Counted from the stretch's first letter, positions 48,290-57,516 are shown. The stretch: 64,000 nt of DNA from Candidatus Salinicoccus stercoripullorum (GCA_019113295.1 DXHR01000001.1:1-64000); one strand, 5' to 3'. The notes: a model not told the origin generated them from the letters alone. Translations and numbers: made by a program.

Positions 48290-48706
48290 CTATTCATCCT
48301 TTTTATGGGTGATGACTTCCGCTCCGCGGTTGCCGGCGATCTCTTTTGCCCGCTTAACGGCTTCCTCTTTCGTATCATACGTGTTGCTGGGACGTTTCGC
48401 CCCTTTTGTCTGTACTTTCCATTCGTCATCTTCATAGAAGACCTCGACGTCGTTATCAGCTATTTTGCCGCCCTGGACATCGGGATCGTCTTCGTGCTGG
48501 GTGATGTCTTTATCCTCAAGTTCTTTTAATTCTTTCTCGGTAGCATCTTTATACCAATCCTGTGCCTGTTCGGTCCCGATCGGGATTGCACGGTCATCGT
48601 CATACCCTTCTTTAAGCAGTGCATTGATGATATCAATCGCTTTTCTTCGTTCCAGCTTTTCCATATTCTTCAGTGAATCCGGATAATCATTTGTTGTATA
48701 AGGCAT
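48290..48706 (-). CDS. DUF2188-like C-terminal domain protein of unknown function
   Basis: MPYTTNDYPDSLKNMEKLERRKAIDIINALLKEGYDDDRAIPIGTEQAQDWYKDA...DDEWKVQTKGAKRPSNTYDTKEEAVKRAKEIAGNRGAEVITHKKDE. Confidence 0.8.
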   Translation of the reverse strand: MPYTTNDYPDSLKNMEKLERRKAIDIINALLKEGYDDDRAIPIGTEQAQDWYKDATEKELKELEDKDITQHEDDPDVQGGKIADNDVEVFYEDDEWKVQTKGAKRPSNTYDTKEEAVKRAKEIAGNRGAEVITHKKDE

Positions 48707-48774
48707 TCCGATTTCTCCTTTCGTCAATCTCTAGTAATATAGTACCCACAATACTGAAGATTAAAGGTGATAAA

Positions 48775-49173
48775 ATGCTATTCAAGTATGAAGTCGAAAC
48801 CGATAAGCGGGAAAGTTTTATCAATATCGATTCACTCGTGCAGAAAGCGCTCGCAGAATCCAAGCTGAAAAGCGGGGTGGTGGTTGTCTTCACACCGCAT
48901 ACTACTGCGGGTGTTACAATCAATGAGAATGCAGATCCGGATGTCGTGCGGGATCTGGTCTACGGCATGAATGTCACGTTCGACAACAAAAAAGAGTACC
49001 GGCATGCCGAGGGCAATTCGGACTCCCATATGAAATCGTCGCTCGTGGGTGCAAGTGAGACGCTGATTGTGGAAAAAGGCGAAGTGATCTATGGCACATG
49101 GCAGAGCACATACTTTGCAGAGTTCGACGGGCCGCGCAGGAGAACCGTCTATATTAAAGTGGTCAAAGGATAA
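48775..49173 (+). CDS. YjbQ family (UPF0047) protein
   Basis: VVFTPHTTAGVTINENADPDVVRDL...HAEGNSDSHMKSSLVGASETLIVEKGEVIYGTWQSTYFAEFDGPRRRTVYIKV. Confidence 0.93.
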   Translation: MLFKYEVETDKRESFINIDSLVQKALAESKLKSGVVVVFTPHTTAGVTINENADPDVVRDLVYGMNVTFDNKKEYRHAEGNSDSHMKSSLVGASETLIVEKGEVIYGTWQSTYFAEFDGPRRRTVYIKVVKG

Positions 49174-49386
49174 TTGATTTGCGCAGACACAGAAAAACCT
49201 GCACCGGGTGAGTGCAGGAAAAATAGGAGAAATTTTTATTAAGAAAATGGAATAGGTTATAGTTAATGTTAATTAACTATCTTTATAATACTGAATTTTC
49301 AGATTAATTGCAAGGGCTTATTTCATTTTTCCGGTTTATTTTTTGGGTATTGGGTAAATGATGGCAAAAGGATATAGGAGGCAGTT

Positions 49387-49557
49387 ATGGAATTCATCAA
49401 ATCATTATTTGTATTTCTTTTTAAATTGTTGGTTGTACTGCTCGTCGTTGCAACAGCGGGAATTGCCGTTTTGGCATTCTTTTTGAAAAAAGACGTGGAT
49501 GAAATCAAAGAATTCACGGAGAACCTGAAACGGGAAGTCAACACGGAAAACGAATAG
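49387..49557 (+). CDS. Small single-TM membrane protein (56 aa, absent from supplied ORF track)
   Basis: MEFIKSLFVFLFKLLVVLLVVATAGIAVLAFFLKKDVDEIKEFTENLKREVNTENE*; ataggagg RBS; terminator follows. Confidence 0.7.
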   Translation: MEFIKSLFVFLFKLLVVLLVVATAGIAVLAFFLKKDVDEIKEFTENLKREVNTENE

Positions 49558-49569
49558 CCGGTCTTTTTG

Positions 49570-49597
49570 GCGGGACACTTCCGGTGTCCCGCTTTTG
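49570..49597 (+). terminator. Rho-independent terminator
   Basis: GCGGGACAC-ttccg-GTGTCCCGC-TTTTG. Confidence 0.85.
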
Positions 49598-49799
49598 TCT
49601 TGGCCGGCGGGTGTCCGGGGCATGATTGAGCGCACGGATGCACAGCCCGGCAGACATGCAATCATTTACGCGCCATTTCCGCTTTTAATTCCAGCGTGCT
49701 CATATACCGGATCACTGTTCCCTTATCATCGCTTCTTAAACGACGATAAGATGAGGCCGCTATGTCATCATCGTTCCAAAACCGACGCTGACATCCCGA

Positions 49800-49825
49800 C
49801 AAAAAACGCCCCGGAAGGGGCGCCC
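49800..49825 (-). terminator. Terminator of the zinc-binding lipoprotein gene
   Basis: Minus strand GGCGCCCC-ttcc-GGGGCGTTTTTTG. Confidence 0.7.
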
Positions 49826-49834
49826 AATTCAAAA

Positions 49835-50800
49835 CTATTCGTTCAACGCTCTGTCGATCACCTGGATATTTTCACGCATAAGTGATTGATAGGTTGCATC
49901 ATCTGGATCTCTGTCGGTCAGAACGGAGAGGTTGTGGAATTCCAGCGGCTCGGTGTCGGTTTCCCGCCGGATGGTGTCGGCAATCCTGGATGTGAGGTTC
50001 TGTTCATAAAGTATATAAGGTGTCCCCTGTGCTTCGACGTTTTCTATGATTTCGACGAGTTCCTGCTGGGACGGCTCCTGATTGTTCATGCCGGTGATGC
50101 CGACCTGGTTGAAATGATATCGGTCTGCAAGATAACCGAGGGATTCGTGCGAAATGTAGATGGTGTCGCGCACAGGAGTTCCGGTTATAGCCTTGAATTC
50201 TGCATCGATGTCTTTGAGATCATTCGCAAGAGCCTCGAAGTTTTCATTGTAGAGCGCTTCCTGATCCGGATTCATCTCCACCAGCCTGTCCTTTATCGAT
50301 TCGGCCATCTGAAGGGAAAATACCGGATCCAGCCATATGTGCGGATCTTCCGATCCATGCCCATGCCCTTCATCACCATGTCCATGCGCCTCATCATGAT
50401 CTTCATCCCCGTGGTCATGCCCCTCGTGCATTTCTATGAAATCATCTTCGGAAATGGTGTTTCCCGCTGCATGGAAATTGCTGTGGTCTCCGACTGCATT
50501 TTTGATCTTTTCCGCGACGGGGTCGAATTCATCGGTAGTGTAGAGGAACAAATCCCCGCCGGCGAAGTCGATCATCTCTTTTTGTGTGGGTTCATATGAG
50601 TGAATGTCGACACCATTCGGATAGATCGTCTCCACATCGACCGTGTCCCCGCCAATCTGCTCAGCAAAACTTTTCAGCGGGAAGACGGTTGTATAGATCT
50701 GCATAGTCCCATCTTCACTGCCGCCATCTCTGTCATTTCCACAGGCGGCAAGTGTGAGCACCAGCAGAGCCGTATATATGACTGTCATTATTTTTTTCAT
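49835..50800 (-). CDS. Metal (zinc) ABC transporter substrate-binding lipoprotein, ZnuA/AdcA type
   Basis: Lipobox LTLAACGN; His-rich loop HEGHDHGDEDHDEAHGHGDEGHGHGSEDPHIWLDPV; SHESLGYLADRY. Confidence 0.93.
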   Translation of the reverse strand: MKKIMTVIYTALLVLTLAACGNDRDGGSEDGTMQIYTTVFPLKSFAEQIGGDTVDVETIYPNGVDIHSYEPTQKEMIDFAGGDLFLYTTDEFDPVAEKIKNAVGDHSNFHAAGNTISEDDFIEMHEGHDHGDEDHDEAHGHGDEGHGHGSEDPHIWLDPVFSLQMAESIKDRLVEMNPDQEALYNENFEALANDLKDIDAEFKAITGTPVRDTIYISHESLGYLADRYHFNQVGITGMNNQEPSQQELVEIIENVEAQGTPYILYEQNLTSRIADTIRRETDTEPLEFHNLSVLTDRDPDDATYQSLMRENIQVIDRALNE

Positions 50801-50827
50801 GTATGTGTACTCCTTTTATTCGGCATA

Positions 50828-50869
50828 ACGTAATGATTACGATTTAAAATTATATCGTAACGATTACGA
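50828..50869 (-). promoter_or_regulatory. Two tandem Zur boxes upstream of the zinc-binding lipoprotein
   Basis: ACGTAATGATTACGA (50828-50842) and TCGTAACGATTACGA (50855-50869), each near the Gram-positive Zur palindrome TCGTAATNATTACGA. Confidence 0.8.
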
Positions 50870-51151
50870 TTGCACAAGGGGATGAATCGTTATTTTTATA
50901 AAAGTATTGAAAAAAACAGTAGAAACGCTTAAAATGGTTAAGGCGGTTTAATGAATACGGGGATCTGGCTGATATTGTACAGCAATCGTTTCATCCCACA
51001 TTGCGGGATGATCAACTGGCCAGTTGAAAAGTAGCCCGGCAGTCCTTTCAGAGTACTGTCTGACATGGTATAATATTAATATTGTTCCAATTTTGCAGAT
51101 CCATCGCCGCAAATCGAACTGGAAACACGTATAGCAAAGGAGGCGGAACTG

Positions 51152-51301
51152 ATGAGAGTAAATGTAACTTTGGCTTGCACTGACTGTGGAGATCGTAACT
51201 ATATTACGACTAAAAACAAAAAAAACAATCCTGAGCGTATTGAAATGAAAAAATACTGCCCTAGATCAAACAGCTACACACTTCATCGTGAAACGAAGTA
51301 A
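51152..51301 (+). CDS. rpmG: 50S ribosomal protein L33 (absent from supplied ORF track)
   Basis: [49 protein letters not shown]; aaaggaggcgg RBS. Confidence 0.97.
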   Translation: MRVNVTLACTDCGDRNYITTKNKKNNPERIEMKKYCPRSNSYTLHRETK

Positions 51302-51314
51302 GTGTCGCTTTCCG

Positions 51315-51345
51315 GCCTCCTGATTACAGGCGGCCTTTTTTGTGC
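51315..51345 (+). terminator. Terminator of rpmG
   Basis: GGCCTCCTG-atta-CAGGCGGCC-TTTTTT. Confidence 0.8.
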
Positions 51346-51446
51346 GCGTATATGATTAGTGGCGGTTCCTGTGTTTATTCTGCTATGATTGAAGGGAAGA
51401 GTACACGGTTTGTGTTCATAAAAAGTCCATGGAGGAGAACTTGCTA

Positions 51447-52319
51447 ATGACGACGATTATGGAAGGTAAGAAAGTTGCTGCCTATCTTTCCGGGGAGATT
51501 ACGGATGCGCTCGCGGAATCCCATAAGCACGGGATCAAGCCGAAGGTGGCCTTTGTCAGGATCGGGGAACTGACGGATGCGATCTCCTATGAAAATGCCG
51601 CAATGAAACGCTTGGAAAAGCTCGGCATCGAGACGGAACAGTATCACTTTGCGGGGGACGTTTCCGCAAAGGCGTTTCTGACGAAATTCAGGGAGATCAA
51701 CGAGGATTACTCGGTCAACGGCATCCTGCTGCTGCAGCCGGTGCCGAAACACATCGACATGAAGCGCGTCGTGGAACTGATGAATCCGATCAAGGACATC
51801 GACGGCATGACGCCGGTCAACATGGGGAAGGTATTGACGGGTGAGCCGGACCGCCTTGAACCATGCACACCCGCTGCAGTCATGGAAATCCTGAAATTCT
51901 ATGACATCGATCTCAAGGGCAGGAATGTCACCGTGGTCGGCGCGAGTGCGGTTGTGGGTAAACCGCTCACCCTGTCGCTGATTAACAAAGAAGCGACGGT
52001 GACCACATGCAACCTCTACACCGATGACCTGGTGGATAAATGCAAAAATGCGGATGTGATCATCAGCGCTGCAGGCGTCAGAAATCTGGTCGATGATGCA
52101 CACGTCAAAGAGGGCGCGGTCGTCATCGATGTCGGTATCAACTTCACCGAGGAAGGCAGAATGGTCGGTGATGTGAACTATGAAGCAGTCAAGGACAAGA
52201 CTTCCTATATCACCCCTGTGCCGGGTGGTGTGGGTGCAATCACTACGACTGTGCTTGCCTATCATCTGATGATGGCGACGGATTTTCAAAAAGAACCGGT
52301 GCTGTTCCTCGAGGACTGA
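51447..52319 (+). CDS. folD: Bifunctional methylenetetrahydrofolate dehydrogenase/cyclohydrolase
   Basis: GILLLQPVPKHID; DIDGMTPVNMGKV; CTPAAVMEILKFYDIDLKGRNVTVVGASAVVGKPL; PVPGGVGAITTTVLAYH. Confidence 0.95.
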   Translation: MTTIMEGKKVAAYLSGEITDALAESHKHGIKPKVAFVRIGELTDAISYENAAMKRLEKLGIETEQYHFAGDVSAKAFLTKFREINEDYSVNGILLLQPVPKHIDMKRVVELMNPIKDIDGMTPVNMGKVLTGEPDRLEPCTPAAVMEILKFYDIDLKGRNVTVVGASAVVGKPLTLSLINKEATVTTCNLYTDDLVDKCKNADVIISAAGVRNLVDDAHVKEGAVVIDVGINFTEEGRMVGDVNYEAVKDKTSYITPVPGGVGAITTTVLAYHLMMATDFQKEPVLFLED

Positions 52320-52370
52320 CCGGCATGTACCGGCCGGGCGTATGCCCCGGCCTTTTTGAATACGCATTTT

Positions 52371-52757
52371 TCACAGCATCATTATATCGAGGATGTCCAT
52401 GAAGGAGATGAACACCATATCATCCGCCGGGCTGTTTGTCTTCTGTCCGATCAGCATCATGCTCCACTTGTCTATCGTGATGATATCGACTGTAATATGG
52501 AAACGTCTACCGTCATAGTAGTATTCGACTTTTACCTTTCGTTTGTCCTGCCGGGCTTTTTTCAGTATGCGGTCCATCTCCTCCAGCCGGTCGTCGGAGA
52601 GTTCCGGGCGGCTGATCTTTGTCTGGTCGTCGACCAGACGCCTGACTGTTTCGAATTGTTCAGGCATCGTGGCGAAAGGGGCCCATTTGATCATCCCTCT
52701 GCCCTGTGGAATATTGGAGTCCAGTTTTTCGATGGGTATATCCCGGTAATCCATTTG
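52371..52757 (-). CDS. YolD-like family protein
   Basis: MDYRDIPIEKLDSNIPQGRGMIKWAPFATMPEQFETVRRLVDDQTKISRPELSDDRLEEMDRILKKA...; LexA-type promoter upstream. Confidence 0.85.
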   Translation of the reverse strand, partial: QMDYRDIPIEKLDSNIPQGRGMIKWAPFATMPEQFETVRRLVDDQTKISRPELSDDRLEEMDRILKKARQDKRKVKVEYYYDGRRFHITVDIITIDKWSMMLIGQKTNSPADDMVFISFMDILDIMML

Positions 52758-52791
52758 CATCGCCTCTTCTTCAATAAACTTTGTCAACCTC

Positions 52792-52820
52792 ATTATACGA
52801 ACATATGTTCTGTTTTTCAA
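52792..52820 (-). promoter_or_regulatory. Sigma-A promoter with LexA (SOS) box in the spacer
   Basis: Minus strand TTGAAA-AACAGAACATATGTTCG-TATAAT (17-bp spacer); CGAACATATGTTCT (52798-52811) is 13/14 to CGAACRNRYGTTYG. Confidence 0.85.
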
Positions 52821-52902
52821 TGAAGGATATCAAACTGTTCATTTAGGGAACAGGGACTTGTATGCTAAGATTATTAGAAAGTGAAATTAGGAGGAAGAAT
52901 AA

Positions 52903-53922
52903 ATGATCGGATATATTGGAAGTTACACCAAAGAGAACGGCCAGGGTATATACAGGTATGAGTTGGATTCTGAAAAAGGGGAGTTCAAATCTGTTGAAGT
53001 TGCTGCGCAAACACCGAATGCGACTTATCTGGACATTCAGAATGACCGCATCTATGCAATCAAAAAAGGCAAGACAAAAGGCGGTGTGGCAACATACGAA
53101 ATCGCCGATCTCGAAACGGGTGAACTCAGGTTCATCGACGATTGCCTGGAAGAGGGCGGATCGGGCTGCCACTTGATGCTGACTTCGGATCAGAACCATC
53201 TGGTGGATACCGTCTACGGATCCGGAGAGGTACGTCTTTACGAAGTCGATGACAGAGGTGTCGTGACGGACCGGCTGGATGTTTTCCAGGTAGAGGGGGA
53301 CGGTCCGCACGAACGCCAGGACGGCCCGCATGCCCATTTTGTAACGGAGACTCCCGACAGGCAGTATCTTGTTGCAGTGGATCTTGGTGCCGATAAACTG
53401 GTTACATTGAAAATCGATGAAGGCAAACTTGAGCAGGTGGCGGAGTGCAGTGTGGCTCCGGGCAGCGGTCCGCGTCATCTTGTGTTCAACGAAGCTGGGG
53501 ACTATGCGTTCATATTCACTGAACTGTCCAATGAAGTGATCGGCGCCTCTTATGAAGACGGAGTCTTCACGCCGGAGGATGTTTATTCCGCTCTGCCTGA
53601 GGATTTTGACGGCCACTCGCAGGGGGCGGCAATCCGCAGGCACCCGAGCAGGGGATTCCTTTATGTATCGAACAGGGGCCATAACAGCATAGCCGTGTTC
53701 AAAGTGGACGAAGCGGGGAGGAAACTCGAGAGGATCCAGATTGAACCGACCCACGGCGACTGGCCGCGCGATTTCAACATCACACCGGATGGGAAGCACC
53801 TCATCTGCGCCCATGAGCGGTCACATAACCTCGTGCTGTTCGATGTGAATGAAGACGGCACGCTCACGCGTCGGGAAAGCGAAGCGGAAGTGCCGGAAGG
53901 TGTTTTCGTCGGATTCATGTAA
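52903..53922 (+). CDS. Lactonase family protein (6-phosphogluconolactonase type)
   Basis: IGYIGSYTKENGQGIYRYELD; DGPHAHFVTETPDRQYLVAVDLGADKL; GSGPRHLVFNEAGDYAFIFTEL; beta-propeller pattern. Confidence 0.92.
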   Translation: MIGYIGSYTKENGQGIYRYELDSEKGEFKSVEVAAQTPNATYLDIQNDRIYAIKKGKTKGGVATYEIADLETGELRFIDDCLEEGGSGCHLMLTSDQNHLVDTVYGSGEVRLYEVDDRGVVTDRLDVFQVEGDGPHERQDGPHAHFVTETPDRQYLVAVDLGADKLVTLKIDEGKLEQVAECSVAPGSGPRHLVFNEAGDYAFIFTELSNEVIGASYEDGVFTPEDVYSALPEDFDGHSQGAAIRRHPSRGFLYVSNRGHNSIAVFKVDEAGRKLERIQIEPTHGDWPRDFNITPDGKHLICAHERSHNLVLFDVNEDGTLTRRESEAEVPEGVFVGFM

Positions 53923-53923
53923 G

Positions 53924-54211
53924 ATGAGAAAAAAGACAGTGATCCTCATTATATTCATCCTCGCGGCCGTCCTCCTGCTTGTCCTGCCGCTTGCGGACAA
54001 GACGAGCGGTTCGGAGCGGGTCATCATAGACAATACACTCCGCGAGATTGTGCATCCTTCCTGTTTTGATCAGGCGGAGCTCACGAACTATATCGATGAA
54101 GTGTCCTATTCAAGGGCCACAGAAGAGCTCGGCTATACAGTGGAAGATGAATGCTCCGGGCAGTATCTCGAAGAAGGCAGGGAAAGTGTAATAAGTAAAA
54201 TATTTAATTAG
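53924..54211 (+). CDS. Small secreted/membrane-anchored protein of unknown function
   Basis: MRKKTVILIIFILAAVLLLVLPLADKTSGSERVIIDNTLREIVHPSCFDQAELTNYIDEVSY...; overlaps the lactonase stop. Confidence 0.6.
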   Translation: MRKKTVILIIFILAAVLLLVLPLADKTSGSERVIIDNTLREIVHPSCFDQAELTNYIDEVSYSRATEELGYTVEDECSGQYLEEGRESVISKIFN

Positions 54212-54311
54212 TACAGTTGATGGATTATATTGATTTTTCAGAAAACTGATGGTACTATTTAGTCATACCATTTTTTTCATTCTTTCAACTATTATTTTTT
54301 GGAATTGCCTT

Positions 54312-54351
54312 CCATAAAAAAGGCCCCGCAAATGCGGGGCCTTTTTTATGG
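54312..54351. terminator. Bidirectional terminator
   Basis: CCATAAAAAAGGCCCCGC-aaat-GCGGGGCCTTTTTTATGG, 18-bp perfect stem. Confidence 0.95.
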
Positions 54352-54352
54352 C

Positions 54353-54616
54353 CTATTTTATTTTGACGTCATCATATGCATCGTCTTTAATGGCGGCTGC
54401 CACATAAGGGCATGTCGGCTGGATCTTTTTGTCATTTGCCCGTGCCATCTCGACAATCTCATCGACGAGATCCTTGGCAAGACCTCTGTTGCGGTATTCA
54501 GGTTCTGTAAACGTGCTGGTCACATCGTAGTAGTCGCCATGCTCTTCGTAGATGAGTTCGGCGATGATGTTATGCCCTTCCTCGAGAAAAAGTTTTCCGT
54601 CTTCTTTCTTAAGCAT
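54353..54616 (-). CDS. GNAT-like N-acetyltransferase (YidJ/NATD1 type)
   Basis: FFLEEGHNIIAELIYEEHGDYYDVTSTFTEPEYRNRGLAKDLVDEIVEMARANDKKIQPTCPYV. Confidence 0.88.
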   Translation of the reverse strand: MLKKEDGKLFLEEGHNIIAELIYEEHGDYYDVTSTFTEPEYRNRGLAKDLVDEIVEMARANDKKIQPTCPYVAAAIKDDAYDDVKIK

Positions 54617-54631
54617 GAAATCTGCTCCTTT

Positions 54632-55555
54632 CTATGACAAAGCTTTGGTGATATTCGGTACAACCTGCTTCTTGCGGGAGACGACTCCCTCCAATACTGC
54701 GGTGTTATCATCAAGGGCGACATCGAATGCTTTCTCTACAGCACCGGACTCCTTGCCGAGTGACAATACTTTGGAGTCGGATTTAAGGATATCAGTCACG
54801 ACGAGTACGAACAGATCGTAACCTTCCTTTTCAATCTGGCCATTGATTGCTGCTTCGATTTCTTCTCTCCGTTCAAAGACCTCATCCACATCCACGACAT
54901 TGATCTGGGCGATGCGCGTCGTCTTGATACCCATGTCGAAGGACTTCGCATCTCCTGTGATCAGTTCTTCGGCGGACTTGTCCTTAGTGGAAGCCCCCGC
55001 CTTGAGCATGTCGATTCCGTACGCTTCAAGATCCACACCTGCAATCTCCTTCAGTTCCGATGCTGCATCGATATCCTCTTCAGTCGTTGTCGGCGACTTG
55101 AACAGCAGCGTATCCGAGATGATTGCAGAAACCATCAGTCCCGCCATCTCTTTTGTGATTTCAAGTCCGTTTTCCTTATAGACCTTGTTGAGGATTGTCG
55201 CTGTACATCCCACAGGTTCCGCACGATAGTGGAGCGGGGCTTCTGTGTGGAAGTTTGCGATGCGGTGGTGGTCGAACACTTTCAGGATCTCCGCTTTTTC
55301 GATGTTGTCCGCGGACTGCTGGAACTCATTATGGTCGACCAGGATGACGGTCTCATCCGCGTCGAGTGCCCCGAGGATCTCCGGTGACGGAGCACCGAAG
55401 TATTCAAGCGCGTATTCTGTCTCCGCATTGATTTCACCGAGGCGGAAAGCTTTTGCGTCGCGCCCCAGACGGCTTTCGATGTCTGCTGCAACAATCGCGG
55501 ATGTGATCGTATCCGTGTCCGGATTCTGATGTCCAAAAATTTTAACTGCACTCAT
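54632..55555 (-). CDS. ppaC: Manganese-dependent inorganic pyrophosphatase
   Basis: KIFGHQNPDTDTITSAIVAAD; ILVDHNEFQQS; VFDHHRIANFHT; ISDTLLFKSPTTTEED. Confidence 0.95.
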   Translation of the reverse strand: MSAVKIFGHQNPDTDTITSAIVAADIESRLGRDAKAFRLGEINAETEYALEYFGAPSPEILGALDADETVILVDHNEFQQSADNIEKAEILKVFDHHRIANFHTEAPLHYRAEPVGCTATILNKVYKENGLEITKEMAGLMVSAIISDTLLFKSPTTTEEDIDAASELKEIAGVDLEAYGIDMLKAGASTKDKSAEELITGDAKSFDMGIKTTRIAQINVVDVDEVFERREEIEAAINGQIEKEGYDLFVLVVTDILKSDSKVLSLGKESGAVEKAFDVALDDNTAVLEGVVSRKKQVVPNITKALS

Positions 55556-55617
55556 GTTTAATGTCTCCTTTGATATGTTATTACTATTCCCATTTTATCA
55601 CTCAGCCACTCATTCTT

Positions 55618-56169
55618 CTATCGTTCAACTGTTGCGCCGAGTGAATTTTTGAAGTGTTCCAGTGCAAAAGTGTGGCCGTCAGGGTTGAATGAACCCACAC
55701 ACGACGCAGGTACTGTGATCCGGTACCCTTTATTATACGCATCCACTGCGGTGTGCAGGATGCAGATGTCGGTAACGAGACCGGTGAGGGTGAGAGAATT
55801 GATGCCTCTTTCCGCGAGCAGCTGTCCGAGATTGGTGCCGGCAAACGCACTGTACCGGGTCTTGTCTATGAAAAATATGTTTGGCGCAGATTCGATCTCT
55901 TCATAGATGTCCTTTACCCTGCCGAACAGTTCACGTCCCTTTGTGCCGGCAATGTTGTGGGGCGGGAACAGCTTTGTTTCAGGATGATGCTCGTCCCCTT
56001 CCTGGTGGATATCCATCAGGAAGAACACCGGGCGCCCGGCTTCATGGAATTCCCTGATCTTATCCGTCAGTGCATCTTCGATTGCGAGAGCAGGTTCCCC
56101 CGCGGTAAGTTTTCCTTGCGGTGCGGCGAAATCATAGGAATAATCGATGACAAGCAGTGCTTCTGACAT
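55618..56169 (-). CDS. pncA: Cysteine hydrolase / nicotinamidase family protein
   Basis: ALLVIDYSYDFAAPQGKLTAGEPA; SAFAGTNLGQLLAERGINSLTLTGLVTDICILHTAVDAYNKGYRI; internal ATG with gaggga RBS. Confidence 0.85.
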   Translation of the reverse strand: MSEALLVIDYSYDFAAPQGKLTAGEPALAIEDALTDKIREFHEAGRPVFFLMDIHQEGDEHHPETKLFPPHNIAGTKGRELFGRVKDIYEEIESAPNIFFIDKTRYSAFAGTNLGQLLAERGINSLTLTGLVTDICILHTAVDAYNKGYRITVPASCVGSFNPDGHTFALEHFKNSLGATVER

Positions 56170-56229
56170 ATAGATCCCTCTTTTCTGAATATTTGTTACG
56201 TCCATTATTCCATTAAATGGTACAGAATT

Positions 56230-57411
56230 CTATCGTACGGCAGCTTTTCCTTTCTGCATGAATAAAATATTCATAGTTACCAGTACAAAGATGATGCATG
56301 CGAAAAATGTGAAGTAGTGTGCACCGCCCGTCATGCCGATAATTGCCCCGCCTGCGGCAGGGCCGCTAATGCTTCCGAGGCTGAACATGACGCCTGCCAT
56401 CAGGTTGCCCGCCGGCAGGTTCGATTTCGGCGTGATATCGGTCATGTAGCTGATACCGAGCGAATACATGGAGCCGACGAAGATGCCCGCCAGTATGAAG
56501 GAGAGGAGGAGCATGATGAATGACCCGCTGAATATCTCCATCATGAGAAATGTGGCCACGCCGAGGGCGAGCAGTATGTTGATGAGCTTCCCCCGTCCGA
56601 CCCTGTCACCGAGACCGCCGATCGGCACCTGGAGCAGTATGGCTCCGAGGCTGAAGGCCGGCAGTATCCATGTGATCTCCGACAGCTTGAAATCATGCCG
56701 GATGGCAAACACCGGGAAGTTGCTGTTGAGGGAGGCCTCGAGCACCCCGTAGAGCATGGGGAATAAAAATGCCACCCAGCTTGTTTTCAGCACATTCCTG
56801 AAGTTTTTGAGTGTATTGACCAGACTGGCCTTCCCGCCGGTGTCTTCGGGCTTTGCACCCTCCGCACCCTTCAGCAGGAAAATCAGCGGCCACGCCATCA
56901 TTGTCAGCACCCCTGAAACGAGGAACGGGAGCGGCTCCCATATTGTTACGAGCTCGCTCACTTTCGGGCCGATCATGAATCCCGCCGAGAAGAACAGGCC
57001 GTAAAAGGCGATGACTTTGCCGAGTTTGTGCTGAGGCGTGCTTGTGGTCAGCCATGTCTGTGTGCTGAAGTGGAGTGCATTGTCGCCGATGCCGACGATC
57101 AGGCGGAGTATGAACCACAGCCATATCGAATCGAGCAGGGGGAATGCAAGGAGTGACAGACCCACGATGGCGCCGCCTGTGATGATCATCGGACGGAAAC
57201 CGTATCTTCGGAGCGGCGCCTCGATGAACAATGCCGACAGGAGGACGCCTATGTAAAGGCCCGATGCATGCAGCCCGTTGATGGTGGCACTGACCTGCCG
57301 GTTTTCGAAGATGAATGATATGAGTGGGAGGAGCATTCCCTGGGAGAACCCGGATATGCAGACGATGACGGACAGGATGATGAATCGTGCCCTGAAGCTC
57401 TCTGTTTTCAT
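56230..57411 (-). CDS. MFS transporter
   Basis: MKTESFRARFIILSVIVCISGFSQGMLLPLISFIFENRQVSATINGLHASGLYIGVLLSALFIEAPLRRYGFRPMIITGG; the track ORF is over-extended. Confidence 0.9.
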   Translation of the reverse strand: MKTESFRARFIILSVIVCISGFSQGMLLPLISFIFENRQVSATINGLHASGLYIGVLLSALFIEAPLRRYGFRPMIITGGAIVGLSLLAFPLLDSIWLWFILRLIVGIGDNALHFSTQTWLTTSTPQHKLGKVIAFYGLFFSAGFMIGPKVSELVTIWEPLPFLVSGVLTMMAWPLIFLLKGAEGAKPEDTGGKASLVNTLKNFRNVLKTSWVAFLFPMLYGVLEASLNSNFPVFAIRHDFKLSEITWILPAFSLGAILLQVPIGGLGDRVGRGKLINILLALGVATFLMMEIFSGSFIMLLLSFILAGIFVGSMYSLGISYMTDITPKSNLPAGNLMAGVMFSLGSISGPAAGGAIIGMTGGAHYFTFFACIIFVLVTMNILFMQKGKAAVR

Positions 57412-57516
57412 GTTATGCCTCCAGACGATTATAGTAATGATACAGTATATTCTTGTGTTAAACTGGTTATGAATAATTATAACTGATTTACAGCATACAT
57501 GAAGGGATTGGCAAGG

